64,000 bases of DNA from Bacillus safensis FO-36b (GCF_000691165.1 NZ_ASJD01000002.1:617097-681096); one strand, 5' to 3'; positions 1 to 9,270 are shown, counted from the stretch's first letter. Notes: generated by a model from the letters alone, not told the origin. Numbers and translations are program-made.

Positions 1-697
1 TGAGGAGCGCTTTTTCTTCTTCACGGAAATAACCTAGTCTAAACAATAGCGCCTCATCTCTTACCGTTCCAACAGTAAACACAGCGATATTCGCCTGCTT
101 GCCCATTTCAATAATTCGCTGAATATGTCTGTCCTGCTCAACCATTTCCTTGACGGCAGCACTATCAAATACAACAGGAAGCGGCAAATAGCGCGGTGCT
201 GTTTGAAAGGCCTCAGCAAACAGCTGGATGGTTTCCGCAGAATATGTATTCACATGAGAATGGCTGATTCCACCCTTGAGCTGGACAACCTCTACACCTT
301 TTACCTGTTTAGGTTGCATCTTTTGTGCAATTTGATACATAGTCGTTCCCCAGCTCACGCCAACGATATCACCGTCTTTCACCGTTTCTTGCAAGTAATC
401 TGCACCAAATCGGCTCAAATAATCGGTGATGGTTGGATAGTCGTCCTTCGGCGAAAACACCACATGAGCTTCGAGCAGGTCATATTTTTCCTTGAGCAAT
501 GAAGAAAGCTCATTTAAATCTTCAAACGGATCCATCACCGTAATCTGGACGTACCCCTTCTCTTTCGCATATTGAAGCAGCCGAGATACAGTCGGTCTCG
601 ACAGGTCGAGCTGTTTGGCAATTTCCTGCTGGCTGTAATCAGACAAATAGTAAAGCCTTGCCGCTTCAATACTCAGCTGTTGTTTCTCTCGATCCAT
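1..697 (-). CDS. deoR: Deoxyribonucleoside regulator DeoR (SorC/DeoR sugar-binding type), 3' part missing
   Basis: The frame starts at an ATG at 697 and runs off the left edge without a stop, giving about 232 residues of a family usually near 313. A helix-turn-helix occupies about residues 20-42 (motif SQQEIAKQL then SRPTVSRLL). It is followed by the start of the sugar-phosphate-binding domain typical of SorC-like regulators. The sequence is very close to what I remember of B. subtilis DeoR, which represses dra-nupC-pdp and responds to deoxyribose-5-phosphate. Those genes would be expected just outside the window on the left. The start follows an AAGGGGG ribosome binding site. The C-terminus cannot be judged. 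Confidence 0.9.
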   Translation of the reverse strand, partial: MDREKQQLSIEAARLYYLSDYSQQEIAKQLDLSRPTVSRLLQYAKEKGYVQITVMDPFEDLNELSSLLKEKYDLLEAHVVFSPKDDYPTITDYLSRFGADYLQETVKDGDIVGVSWGTTMYQIAQKMQPKQVKGVEVVQLKGGISHSHVNTYSAETIQLFAEAFQTAPRYLPLPVVFDSAAVKEMVEQDRHIQRIIEMGKQANIAVFTVGTVRDEALLFRLGYFREEEKALL

Positions 698-731
698 TCA
701 TACGCCCCCTTTTTCTTCTATCATAACAAAT

Positions 732-759
732 TGTTCACCTCATCATGCACAAATGTTCA
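732..759 (-). promoter_or_regulatory. Direct TGAACA repeats upstream of deoR, candidate operator
   Basis: On the minus strand two TGAACA hexamers (754-759 and 732-737) lie in the same orientation 22 bp apart, two helical turns. Each is followed by an A/T run ending in TTG. They sit just upstream of a TATGAT -10-like hexamer near 720 and the deoR start. The B. subtilis DeoR operator contains a similar TGAACA element, so autoregulation is plausible but unproven. Confidence 0.35.
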
Positions 760-1632
760 TTTGAAGAAAATCGTATAAGCGGCATGAAAGGTCTCATTCT
801 TTTCTAATGTTTGAATACCAAACTTCTCTTTATACTGCCCATTCGTCCCTTCCATATCGGCGATGCCATACCAAGGCTCAATACAAACAAAAGGAGCCAT
901 CGTTCCTTTTTCTTGATCAAAAGGTGACCAAATGCCAACGAAAGGAAAGCCAGTGAGATCAACCTCAACCCCGTGACCTCCTTTGGAAGTCAATGACACT
1001 CGATTGATATGGCTAAAAATCATCGCATCATGCTGAAAAAGCTCTGGCCGAAGCTGGATCGGCTCAAGCTGAATGCCTTTTTCTTTCTCCCTGACAAGTG
1101 AATTCCGCAGTTCATATTGCACAGGGAGATGATCAGTGGAAGGTGTCAATGTGAGTGAATAATCTGCTGTTTGCTCGCCTTCAACAAGAGGAATGCGAAA
1201 TGCTGGGTGCCCTCCAATGGAGAAATACATCGTATCCTCTCCGTCATGATCAATTTCCCAGGAAATCTTCAGTCCATTTTCCAATAGTTCATAACGAATT
1301 CGCGCTGTAAATTCATACGGGTATTGCTTCACATGCCGGCCTCTTGATTCATATTGAAAGGTCACCGAATGCTTCGTTTCTTCATATAAATCAAAATTGA
1401 CATCACGCAAAAATCCATGCTGCGTGAGCTCAAAGGTTTGATCGTCAATCTTGTATTGGTCATTCATTAATCGCCCAACAATCGGAAATAAGACAGGCGA
1501 CACCCTGCCCCAATAAGCTGGATCACCAGACCACATATAGTGACGCCCGCTTTCCTTGTCAAGCACCTCCCTGACCTCCGCTCCCTTTTCATGAATCTGA
1601 ACCAATAACTGATCATTTTCGATCGTTCTCAT
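757..1632 (-). CDS. Aldose 1-epimerase family protein (LacX-like mutarotase)
   Basis: This 291-residue protein has the beta-sandwich galactose mutarotase pattern. Likely catalytic residues are His72 in HGFLR, His142 in GGHPAF and Glu252 in CIEPW. It would interconvert alpha and beta anomers of an aldose or aldose phosphate in the cytoplasm. The LacX-like subgroup has no firmly assigned substrate. The gene lies directly upstream of deoR on the same strand with only about 60 bp between them, so a link to pentose or deoxyribose metabolism is possible (inference). The start at 1632 follows AAAGGGGATG. Confidence 0.8.
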   Translation of the reverse strand: MRTIENDQLLVQIHEKGAEVREVLDKESGRHYMWSGDPAYWGRVSPVLFPIVGRLMNDQYKIDDQTFELTQHGFLRDVNFDLYEETKHSVTFQYESRGRHVKQYPYEFTARIRYELLENGLKISWEIDHDGEDTMYFSIGGHPAFRIPLVEGEQTADYSLTLTPSTDHLPVQYELRNSLVREKEKGIQLEPIQLRPELFQHDAMIFSHINRVSLTSKGGHGVEVDLTGFPFVGIWSPFDQEKGTMAPFVCIEPWYGIADMEGTNGQYKEKFGIQTLEKNETFHAAYTIFFK

Positions 1633-1858
1633 TCAACACATCCCCTTTCCTTCTTCATTTATTATGACAGGGATTTTGGTTTTGAGTATCAAATTCGACA
1701 TCTCTTAACCCATCAATTAAAAAAATTTTAAAAAAGACAGAAATTCGCCAACAAAATGTAATGCTGATTCGTCTAATCTTATATAAAATAAAAGAATCGT
1801 TGCTCTTTTGAATGAACAACAAAAAGAAGCGTTTGACATTGATGGGGGATTCATTTTC

Positions 1859-3682
1859 ATGAACAGCAAGGAAAATCGTTTTCGTTATATTTTAGGATTA
1901 GATGGACTAAGAGCCGTTGCTGTATTGGCAGTCATTGCTTATCACTTACATATCGGACCCGCAAGCGGTGGGTTTCTTGGCGTTGATTTATTTTTTGTCA
2001 TTTCTGGTTACTTGATTACAACGATCTTGTTACATAAGCAGGATTTAGGCTATCAAGAGCTTTTGCCATTTTGGATGGGACGGATCAGGAGGCTTCTTCC
2101 AGCCGCTTACATCATGATTTTTATAACCGTCAGCTGGTGCGCGATTGCTGGATCAAATGCATTATTGTCCATTCGTGGCGATGCCATATCGTCCTTTTTT
2201 TATGTCAGTAACTGGTGGTACATTTTTCACCAGCTTTCATATTTTGATAGCTTCAATGCCCTATCTCCACTGAAAAATTTGTGGTCTCTGGCAATAGAAG
2301 AGCAATTTTATATCATTTGGCCGGTACTGTTGATTGCAGGGCTGAAATGGGTAAAAAACAGATCCCATCTGCCTATGATCACCTTTGGACTTGCACTTGT
2401 CTCTGCCTTATGGATGGCGATTCTTTATTCACCAGATACCGATCCAAGCAGGGTTTATTATGGAACAGATACTCGTGCATTTGCGCTCCTGATTGGATGC
2501 AGCCTGGCATTTGTGTGGCCTATGCAAAGACTATCCAGCAAAAGATTACTTCCTGTTGGCAGACGTATTTTACATATTGCCGGTTTCGGTTCGTTTGCGA
2601 TTTTCCTTTTTTGTGTTTATGCAGTGGACGATTTCGATGCCTTTCTCTATCAGGGCGGCATGCTTTTATTCTGTCTGAATGCGGCCATCTTAATTGGGTG
2701 CGTCTGCCACCCTGCAAGTCTTATAGGGAAATGGCTGTCCTTTCAGCCGCTCGTCTGGCTAGGTAAGCGGTCTTATGGTATTTATCTGTGGCATTACCCC
2801 ATTATCGTACTGACCACACCGGTCATTGAAATTGGACAGCCTTCCATAGCGCGTGTCACATTACAGCTCATCGCCATTTTACTAGTTGCTGAGGCTTCCT
2901 ATCGCTTCATCGAACAGCCGATCCGCCAGCATGGCTTCAGACAATATTTTTCTTCTTGGTCTATTTGGAAAAAAGGAATCAAACAGTGGTCTACATCTAA
3001 TAAGGTGTTCCTTGGAATCACCGCAGCTCTTTTGATCTTATTTATCATTGGCATGTCTAACTCGTCCACTTCCACCCCACATGTGAAGGAAGTGACGCAA
3101 ATTAAGACAGCACCGAAAAAAACAGCCGAACCACCGGAATCAATAGCGAAGAAAAAGAAAGAAAAGCACGAGAAAAAAGCAGCTGATCAAAAACAATTTC
3201 ACCAAGTTCTTGCCATTGGTGATTCTGTCATGTTAGACATTGCGCCGAATCTAGAAAAAGCATATAAACAAATCACCATCGATGGGAAAGTTGGCAGACA
3301 AATGAACGAAGCCGTCAGCATTGCCCCTCAATACAAATCATTTAATCAATCTGATGCCGCTGTTATCATTGAACTCGGCACAAATGGTTATTTTACTGAG
3401 GACACGCTGAAAGCATTCATTCAAAACTTTTCTAAGGCACATATTTTCCTAGTGAATACGAGGGTTCCAAGGTCATGGGAAAATGATGTGAATGCGGTCA
3501 TTCAGCGAGTGGCTGATCAAGATCAAAATGTCACCTTGGTCGATTGGCATTCAGCCGCTACTGGACAGCCATCCTATTTTCAGTCCGATGGTGTCCACCT
3601 TTCAAAAAAAGGTTCTGACACACTGACACAGCTCATCACAGCAAGCATTAAGAAAAAAGGGGATGTGTCAACGTCATCATAA
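1859..3682 (+). CDS. OatA/YrhL-type membrane O-acetyltransferase with SGNH domain
   Basis: 607 residues. The first ~380 residues are a multi-spanning acyltransferase-3 domain with conserved His29 and a GVDLFFVISGYL segment. A lysine-rich linker (about 415-445) leads to an extracellular SGNH-type domain with Ser456 in GDSVM, a TNG block near 507 and the D577/H580 pair in DGVHL. Such proteins carry acetyl groups across the membrane and O-acetylate a cell-wall polymer, as OatA does with peptidoglycan N-acetylmuramate (lysozyme resistance). I chose the ATG at 1859 because GGGGGAT lies 8 bases upstream. An in-frame TTG at 1808 would add 17 residues but has no good ribosome binding site. The exact polymer is not determined by sequence. 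Confidence 0.85.
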   Translation: MNSKENRFRYILGLDGLRAVAVLAVIAYHLHIGPASGGFLGVDLFFVISGYLITTILLHKQDLGYQELLPFWMGRIRRLLPAAYIMIFITVSWCAIAGSNALLSIRGDAISSFFYVSNWWYIFHQLSYFDSFNALSPLKNLWSLAIEEQFYIIWPVLLIAGLKWVKNRSHLPMITFGLALVSALWMAILYSPDTDPSRVYYGTDTRAFALLIGCSLAFVWPMQRLSSKRLLPVGRRILHIAGFGSFAIFLFCVYAVDDFDAFLYQGGMLLFCLNAAILIGCVCHPASLIGKWLSFQPLVWLGKRSYGIYLWHYPIIVLTTPVIEIGQPSIARVTLQLIAILLVAEASYRFIEQPIRQHGFRQYFSSWSIWKKGIKQWSTSNKVFLGITAALLILFIIGMSNSSTSTPHVKEVTQIKTAPKKTAEPPESIAKKKKEKHEKKAADQKQFHQVLAIGDSVMLDIAPNLEKAYKQITIDGKVGRQMNEAVSIAPQYKSFNQSDAAVIIELGTNGYFTEDTLKAFIQNFSKAHIFLVNTRVPRSWENDVNAVIQRVADQDQNVTLVDWHSAATGQPSYFQSDGVHLSKKGSDTLTQLITASIKKKGDVSTSS

Positions 3683-3683
3683 A

Positions 3684-3706
3684 AAGACTAGCAGAATGCT
3701 AGTCTT
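3684..3706. terminator. Bidirectional intrinsic terminator
   Basis: Perfect 10-bp stem (AAGACTAGCA / TGCTAGTCTT) with a 3-base loop. It lies between the acetyltransferase stop and the end of the oppositely oriented reductase gene, with A/T runs on both sides. Confidence 0.85.
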
Positions 3707-3709
3707 CTT

Positions 3710-4807
3710 TTATGCCGTCAAAAGGCTGGCCCTTATCGCTAATGTCTGTTCTTCCTTTGTTTTTTGATCCACCAAAGCAAAATGCCCGTTCTCATATGCT
3801 AGTGAAAATAATTCTTCAATATGAAAAATCCCTGGCTGAAACCGCTTGTTCAATAAATGCAGGGCCGCAGCACAGGCGACTTGAGCTGTTGCTTGAGACT
3901 CGTCGTGTCCTTTTATTCCAAGCGCTGCATGATGAACCATTTTCCCATCCGTCCCTGCCGCTTCCACTTTGACCGCATATTGATCTGTTCCCACTTGAGA
4001 AGATTGTATCATTGAAATGGCTCGATCCTTCATTTTCGGTAATGTAAGGAACGACGTCAGTCCAAGGCTCCTTGTGAAGGCCAATGCACCCGTCGCTAGA
4101 CGTGAATCAAAACAAAGCCTTGTCGTCACAGATGGCACATGAATTGTGGAAGGCAATGTCTGTTGATCAGAGAAGGGGAATCGATAGGCATACCGCTTTC
4201 CAAGCTGTCCACCAAAGTTGACCGGTCTGCCTCCAGTAAAGCTTTTCACTCTTTTCTGCTGATCATGTTCAGTGAGTTCATATTCAGTATGGACATGATC
4301 AATCGTCCATTCAATCGCGGCTTTTCCATGCTGATCCCCCAATCCAAGCATAATCCCAATATCTATTTGATCCACTGATGAAAGCATAGAAGCCGCTTTC
4401 GCAGCTAATAAATTTGTAAGACCGGGCGCGAGGCCTACACTGAGCAAAGCCGTTGCACTGATTTGCTGCTGATCCAGCTGTGCCATTTGCTCCATATACG
4501 CCCCTTTTGCAGAAATATCGATATAATCAATGCCTGCCCGCAGAACGGTTTCAGCAAATGACGTGTCTTCTTGATCGAGACACATGATCACCAGCTTTGT
4601 TTCATTCATCCAGTCAGAATCTAATGGCTTTCTAACATCTAGTTTGTAAGGACGGACTCTGCCTTTGGTCTGCTGTGAAAATTGTTCAGCCTTCTCATAG
4701 CTTCTCCCCGCCGCAACAATTTGCCCTTTATACACTTCACTTAACTGTAGACATATTTGCTGTCCGACATGTCCATAGCCGCCAATTACCATTACCTGTG
4801 ATCTCAT
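3710..4807 (-). CDS. Saccharopine dehydrogenase-like NAD(P)-dependent oxidoreductase
   Basis: 365 residues with an N-terminal Rossmann fold: GGYGHVG at 9-15 is the dinucleotide-binding loop. The layout matches the saccharopine dehydrogenase NADP-binding family, which also includes trans-acting enoyl reductases and many enzymes of unknown substrate. True lysine metabolism is unlikely, since no partner gene is present. The ATG at 4807 overlaps the stop of the upstream methyltransferase by 4 bases, so the two are translationally coupled and probably modify the same small molecule (inference). Confidence 0.75.
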   Translation of the reverse strand: MRSQVMVIGGYGHVGQQICLQLSEVYKGQIVAAGRSYEKAEQFSQQTKGRVRPYKLDVRKPLDSDWMNETKLVIMCLDQEDTSFAETVLRAGIDYIDISAKGAYMEQMAQLDQQQISATALLSVGLAPGLTNLLAAKAASMLSSVDQIDIGIMLGLGDQHGKAAIEWTIDHVHTEYELTEHDQQKRVKSFTGGRPVNFGGQLGKRYAYRFPFSDQQTLPSTIHVPSVTTRLCFDSRLATGALAFTRSLGLTSFLTLPKMKDRAISMIQSSQVGTDQYAVKVEAAGTDGKMVHHAALGIKGHDESQATAQVACAAALHLLNKRFQPGIFHIEELFSLAYENGHFALVDQKTKEEQTLAIRASLLTA

Positions 4808-5511
4808 CTCTCATCCGCCTTTCTACGACCTCGCTTGCAAACAAGCCCTTTGATCATTCCTGCCTGAAAATAAGGTCTGATGTCTCGAAACCCCGCCTCA
4901 ATTAAATGTCCCCTCATTTCCTCCTCAGGCACAGGATATGTTGCACGTCCCAGTCTGTCATGAAAGGACGAAAACACTTCTTTTCCTAGACCTTGCCGCT
5001 TCATGAAAAGAGACAGCATATGAAGCTCTTGCTGAAATGCGCTGGAATTCATCTCTCCTTGTATAAATGCGAGTACAAACGGGGCCCCTGGTTGAAGCCT
5101 TTGTGCAATCTCCTGTAAAAATGGCAGCCGATTTTCTACAAAATGAATCACGAGCAGGCTCACTGCGGCATCGTAAACAGCTTCAGCAGACACCTTGTTT
5201 AATGCGGTCTCATACCATGTGACACGCGTCTCCATATGGAGCTTTGAAACCCGCTGTTTCGCCATATCCAGCATAGATGCAGAGGGATCGACTCCTGTGA
5301 TGAGCCAGTCTTCTTTTCTCTGAAGCATGTTGATGATCTCTTCGCCCCCACCCGCTCCGACAGTTAGAATACGAGAGGCCGCTCCCTTTATTTCAGTTTC
5401 TAATACATCTACTGTTAACTCATGCAAAAGGTGATAGCCGGGTACTTTATGTGAAATCGTTGCTGCGTATGATTCAGCAACAGGGTCGTGCCAATGCTGG
5501 TTTCCTTTCAT
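4804..5511 (-). CDS. Class I SAM-dependent methyltransferase
   Basis: 235 residues. Motif I of the SAM-binding fold is visible at about 49-58 (LTVGAGGGEE), with an acidic motif after GVDPSASML. The substrate is unknown. I place the start at the ATG at 5511, which follows a strong GGAGGAG, not at the ATG at 5544, which lacks a ribosome binding site. First gene of a two-gene unit with the saccharopine-dehydrogenase-like gene, and divergent from the LuxR-type regulator at 5641, which may control it. Confidence 0.75.
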   Translation of the reverse strand: MKGNQHWHDPVAESYAATISHKVPGYHLLHELTVDVLETEIKGAASRILTVGAGGGEEIINMLQRKEDWLITGVDPSASMLDMAKQRVSKLHMETRVTWYETALNKVSAEAVYDAAVSLLVIHFVENRLPFLQEIAQRLQPGAPFVLAFIQGEMNSSAFQQELHMLSLFMKRQGLGKEVFSSFHDRLGRATYPVPEEEMRGHLIEAGFRDIRPYFQAGMIKGLVCKRGRRKADER

Positions 5512-5640
5512 ATGATTCTCCTCCAGTTCCTTTCCGCTTTCCATCGTTTCCTGTACACTAACGATATGACATCTTTATTGTAAAAAGAGGCACCAGAAAA
5601 AACGATCCCTAAAAGTGGGGGTTTTTGAGGAGGAGATCAT

Positions 5641-6648
5641 GTGGTCAATCCAGCCACTCATTTTCAGCAGCTAAGGCAGCACATTCGGGACGAGCTTGCT
5701 GCTGTCATTGAATTTGATGCCGCCTGTATCACAACCATCGATCCAGCCACTCTCCTCTCGACAGGTTCCTACACTGATGAACCGATTGAAGAAATTCATG
5801 ACCAGCTCTTTCAAAATGAATTTTTAAAAAAGGACGTGCATCAGCATGAGTTTCTAGCCAAAGGCCCTATTCATGCTGCGAGTCTCGTCCAAAGCGGAGA
5901 ATATCTGAGCAGCGAGCGCTATCTGCATATTTTGATACCTAACGGTTGGTCTGATGAATTGCGGGCAGCCCTTGTGATTCAAGGAGAATGCTGGGGTATC
6001 GCCAGTCTTTATCGTCAACAGGGCAAGGAACCTTTTCGGAAGCGAGATATACAAGCAGTCATCGATCTAACACCGTCACTTGCAGCCAAGCTGAGAGATG
6101 AGATTTTCAAAAAAAAGGAAACTGAAAATGATGATGCGGCGGAGCAGCAAGGATTTCTCATTCTTACAACTCATTACAAGCTTCTTTATGGAAATGAGAC
6201 AGGGCTCCATTGGCTTCATACATTTCAAGTCTTTGAGCAAATCCATGACCAAGCCGTCATGCCCCGGCCGTTCAGAGCATTAGGCGCTAAACTTTTATAC
6301 AGCGGCACCGATCAAACAGCAGCAAGCATCACAAGAATGCCTACGGGGGTCTTTCTTTCCCTTCAAGCCTTTCGATTGGCGCAGGCTGACAGGCAGGAGA
6401 AGGCTGTCATGATTCACATCAAACGAGCCCAAACAAATGATATTCTTCCTTATGCAGCGAAAACGTACAGGCTGACAGAAAGAGAGATGAACGTCCTCGA
6501 CTGCTTATTAAAGGGCCAGTCGACAAAGGAAATTGCGAGTACGTTATATATTTCACCCCATACCGTTCATGATCATGTGAAAGCGATGCTGCAAAAGACG
6601 AATTTAAGCAGCAGACGTATGCTTGTTTACTTTTTCTCCAATATATAA
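5641..6648 (+). CDS. LuxR/GerE-family transcriptional regulator with GAF-like N-terminus
   Basis: 335 residues from a GTG preceded by GAGGAGGAG. The C-terminal ~60 residues are a LuxR-type helix-turn-helix: LTEREMNVLDCLLKGQSTKE, then ISPHTVHDHV. The N-terminal ~150 residues resemble a GAF-type small-molecule sensor. There is no receiver phosphorylation site pattern at the N-terminus, so this is probably a one-component regulator. It is transcribed divergently from the methyltransferase unit. The target genes and ligand are unknown. Confidence 0.75.
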   Translation: MVNPATHFQQLRQHIRDELAAVIEFDAACITTIDPATLLSTGSYTDEPIEEIHDQLFQNEFLKKDVHQHEFLAKGPIHAASLVQSGEYLSSERYLHILIPNGWSDELRAALVIQGECWGIASLYRQQGKEPFRKRDIQAVIDLTPSLAAKLRDEIFKKKETENDDAAEQQGFLILTTHYKLLYGNETGLHWLHTFQVFEQIHDQAVMPRPFRALGAKLLYSGTDQTAASITRMPTGVFLSLQAFRLAQADRQEKAVMIHIKRAQTNDILPYAAKTYRLTEREMNVLDCLLKGQSTKEIASTLYISPHTVHDHVKAMLQKTNLSSRRMLVYFFSNI

Positions 6649-6651
6649 AAA

Positions 6652-6677
6652 AGCGGCTACCGCACTGGCAGACCGCT
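6652..6677. terminator. Bidirectional terminator-like hairpin
   Basis: AGCGG...CCGCT stem extended by CT-A-CC / GG-C-AG pairing with a bulge, flanked by A-rich and T-rich sequence. It lies between convergent genes. Confidence 0.6.
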
Positions 6678-6683
6678 CTTTTC

Positions 6684-7496
6684 TTATTTTCCTAAAACCA
6701 GCTCATGCAGGACATGTGCTACTCCGGCTTCATTATTAGACTTTGTTACAACATCTGCTACGGCTTTGACATCATCAATGGCATTTCCCATAGCGACGCC
6801 GCAGCCCGCAAACTCTAGCATTGAGACGTCGTTCCCGTTATCACCAATAGCCATGACTTCTTCACGAGGAATTCCCAGCTCCTTCGCTAGAAGCTTCACG
6901 GCATTTCCCTTACTCACATCAGGATGCAGGATTTCAAGGAAGAAATCTGTACTTTTCACCATCATATACTTTTCCTTCACTTCAGATGGGATGGCTTGTA
7001 TCGTTTTTTCCAAACGTTCTGGCTGATCAATATACATCATCTTCGGAAGCCTCATAGATGAATCTGCCTCTTCGACAGGTAAATACTTAAGCGGCAGTTT
7101 TGTTAAATAGGATTCAAGAACTGTGTATTCACTAATATCGCGATTCGGTGTGTATAAATTGGCTGAATCGAAATAATGCATCGGCGTGTCCAGCTGACGG
7201 CTCAATTCATATAAAGAAGCTAAGTCATCATAGGATAATGTCAGCTCTGACACCACTTCATTTGTATGGCTGTTTTGAACAAGTGCTCCATTATACGCGA
7301 TCACATAATCTCCCTCTTGATTAAGCTGAAGATCAGCTAAATAGCGATTTACTCCGCCAATCGGCCGGCCTGTACATAAGACAATTTTAATTCCTTCTGC
7401 CTTAGCCTTTTGAATGGCTTCAAACACTTCATCCGGTACCATATGTTGATCATTTAATAACGTACCATCCATATCAATTGCGACTAATTTATACAT
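6684..7496 (-). CDS. yxeH: HAD-superfamily Cof-type sugar phosphatase YxeH
   Basis: 270 residues of the Cof/YidA subgroup. The DxD nucleophile motif is Asp8/Asp10 in DMDGTLLN, and the C-terminal magnesium site is GDNGND at 218-223. Enzymes of this group dephosphorylate sugar phosphates and related phosphate esters in the cytoplasm. Length and sequence fit B. subtilis YxeH, which lies in the same chromosomal neighbourhood as deoR. No partner genes are adjacent; it is a single-gene unit ending at the shared hairpin. Confidence 0.8.
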   Translation of the reverse strand: MYKLVAIDMDGTLLNDQHMVPDEVFEAIQKAKAEGIKIVLCTGRPIGGVNRYLADLQLNQEGDYVIAYNGALVQNSHTNEVVSELTLSYDDLASLYELSRQLDTPMHYFDSANLYTPNRDISEYTVLESYLTKLPLKYLPVEEADSSMRLPKMMYIDQPERLEKTIQAIPSEVKEKYMMVKSTDFFLEILHPDVSKGNAVKLLAKELGIPREEVMAIGDNGNDVSMLEFAGCGVAMGNAIDDVKAVADVVTKSNNEAGVAHVLHELVLGK

Positions 7497-7742
7497 TCAC
7501 TGGTCCCCTTTTCTCAGCAAAAACGTGCTGTCACTATTTTGAGCCACCATTACGATGATGACAGGTTATTTCATTACTATTTACCTATTTTAGCCTATCG
7601 TTTTTTCTTCACGCTGTCTACTTGTTCATATCTGTAACAAATATCACATGAGTCTACTCTATTATAACGCATTCTATTCATCGCGCTGATCCCCCATTTG
7701 AAACTAGTAAAACAGAACATTTGTCCACCACCATAGAATGTT

Positions 7743-7770
7743 TTGAAACGAGTAAATCTAATTGTATGAT
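7743..7770 (+). promoter_or_regulatory. SigA-type promoter of the MerR gene
   Basis: TTGAAA (7743-7748), 16-bp spacer, TATGAT (7765-7770), about 30 bp upstream of the MerR-family start. The rest of the 300-bp gap 7497-7797 shows no other recognisable element. Confidence 0.55.
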
Positions 7771-7797
7771 GGATAGCAAAGAAAGGAGGTGCAGGGA

Positions 7798-8157
7798 ATG
7801 ATTACGTTTACGAGAGGTAAATTGTCAAAAATGTCTGGTGTACATATTGAAACCATTCGTTTTTACGAAAATGAGGGAGTGCTCCCAGAGCCAAAGAGAG
7901 CACATAACGGCTATCGTCTATATGATAAAAAATATGTACTCATGCTGTCATTTATCACGGAAGCGAGAAAGCTAGATTTCTCGCTTAAAGAAATTCGTGA
8001 AATTATCAAATCACTTTTCGAAAAAAAGTCAAAAACAGAAGCTGAACAGCTGCTCGAGCAAAAAGTCGAAGATATCCAGCACTCTATTCAAGAGTTAAAA
8101 AAAAGGAAGGCAGCTATTCAATTGTTAACAAAACAAACATTAGCAAACATCAGCTGA
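7798..8157 (+). CDS. MerR-family transcriptional regulator
   Basis: 119 residues. The N-terminal winged helix-turn-helix is typical of MerR proteins (GVHIETIRFYENEGVLPEP), followed by a predicted dimerisation coiled coil (about 70-110). No cysteine cluster for metal binding is seen, so the effector is unknown. I use the ATG at 7798 with AAAGGAGGT 7 bases upstream; a GTG at 7789 lies inside that ribosome binding site. It precedes the oxidoreductase gene on the same strand but is separated from it by a strong hairpin. Confidence 0.8.
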   Translation: MITFTRGKLSKMSGVHIETIRFYENEGVLPEPKRAHNGYRLYDKKYVLMLSFITEARKLDFSLKEIREIIKSLFEKKSKTEAEQLLEQKVEDIQHSIQELKKRKAAIQLLTKQTLANIS

Positions 8158-8172
8158 TTGTAAGGGCTGCCA

Positions 8173-8205
8173 AAGTTGTGCCGGTGTTGATCACTGGCAC
8201 AACTT
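8173..8205. terminator. Strong inverted repeat after the MerR gene
   Basis: A 14-bp stem (AAGTTGTGCCGGTG pairing with CACTGGCACAACTT, one wobble) and 5-base loop. There is no clear U-tract after it, so it may be a terminator or an operator. Confidence 0.5.
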
Positions 8206-8286
8206 CGCTCAGGTATCTCAGTACACGTTCAATGAAAACATCGGTTATACTAGAGTCAGCTTAAACGAGTGGAAGGGGTTTTGAGA

Positions 8287-9270
8287 ATGAACATCGCAAC
8301 CATCGGAACAGGTATCATTGTGGAAGGCTTCCTGCAAGCGGTTGAACAGCTCGACGGTGCTTCTTGTCACGCTGTCTATTCAAGAAAGGAAGCAACGGCA
8401 AAGAAGCTCGCAGACAAATTTGGGGTGCAGACAACTTATACGGATCTAACTGCTATGCTAGAAGATCCTCACGTAGAAGCCGTTTACATCGCATCACCGA
8501 ATCGTTTACATAGCGAGCATGCAACGAAAGCATTGAAACACGGAAAACATGTGATATGCGAAAAGCCTTTCACCTCTAATGTGAAAGAGCTGGAAGCCTT
8601 AATCGCTCTCGCAAAGGAAAAGCAGCTTCTCCTATTTGAAGCCATTACGACCATTCATATGCCAAACTATCATTTGATCAAAAAGCACCTTCATCAATTA
8701 GGTAAAATCAAACTGGTTCAATGCAACTATAGTCAATATTCAAGCAAATATAATCAGCTGCTAGCCGGCGAAACGCCAAATGTCTTTAACCCTGAGTTCT
8801 CTGGAGGGGCGCTGATGGATATTAACATCTATAATGTCCATTTCATCATGAACCTCTTTGGATCACCAGAGCAAGTCCGATATCAGGCAAACCGCCATCC
8901 AAACGGTATTGACACATCTGGTGTTTTGACGTTCACTTACAATGATTTTATTGCGACAAGTGTCGGCAGTAAGGATACAAGCAGCATGAACTTTGCATTG
9001 ATTCAAGGAGAAAAAGGCTTCATTCATGTAAAAAATGGGGCGAATGGGTGCGAGGAAGTGCTGCTGCATGTTGATGACAGGGTCATCTCACTCAATGCAC
9101 AAACGAATCCAAATCGGCTGTTTTATGAAGCAGAAGCTTTTCAGCAGATCATTGAAACAAAAAATCATGAACAGTGCTATGCATGGCTTGATGAAAGTCT
9201 CTCCGTGATGAAAGTTCTTGATGCCGCAAGAAAAGATGCAGGTATTGTTTTCCCAGCAGATCAAATTTAA
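8287..9270 (+). CDS. Gfo/Idh/MocA-family NAD(P)-dependent oxidoreductase
   Basis: 327 residues. The N-terminal dinucleotide-binding loop is GTGIIVEGF (8-16), and the family EKP motif with the catalytic lysine is at 92-94 (CEKPFTSN). The C-terminal domain is the usual open beta-sheet. Family members oxidise or reduce sugars and inositols; the substrate here is not apparent. The ATG at 8287 is preceded by GGAAGGGG, so an upstream in-frame GTG at 8269 is not used. The gene ends at a strong hairpin. Confidence 0.8.
   Translation: MNIATIGTGIIVEGFLQAVEQLDGASCHAVYSRKEATAKKLADKFGVQTTYTDLTAMLEDPHVEAVYIASPNRLHSEHATKALKHGKHVICEKPFTSNVKELEALIALAKEKQLLLFEAITTIHMPNYHLIKKHLHQLGKIKLVQCNYSQYSSKYNQLLAGETPNVFNPEFSGGALMDINIYNVHFIMNLFGSPEQVRYQANRHPNGIDTSGVLTFTYNDFIATSVGSKDTSSMNFALIQGEKGFIHVKNGANGCEEVLLHVDDRVISLNAQTNPNRLFYEAEAFQQIIETKNHEQCYAWLDESLSVMKVLDAARKDAGIVFPADQI

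Noticed and set aside
125..778. Plus-strand open frames in the deoR region
   Set aside because: They lie opposite a strongly recognisable DeoR coding frame and have no family features.
1808..1858. TTG-started N-terminal extension of the acetyltransferase
   Set aside because: No ribosome binding site; the ATG at 1859 has a strong one.
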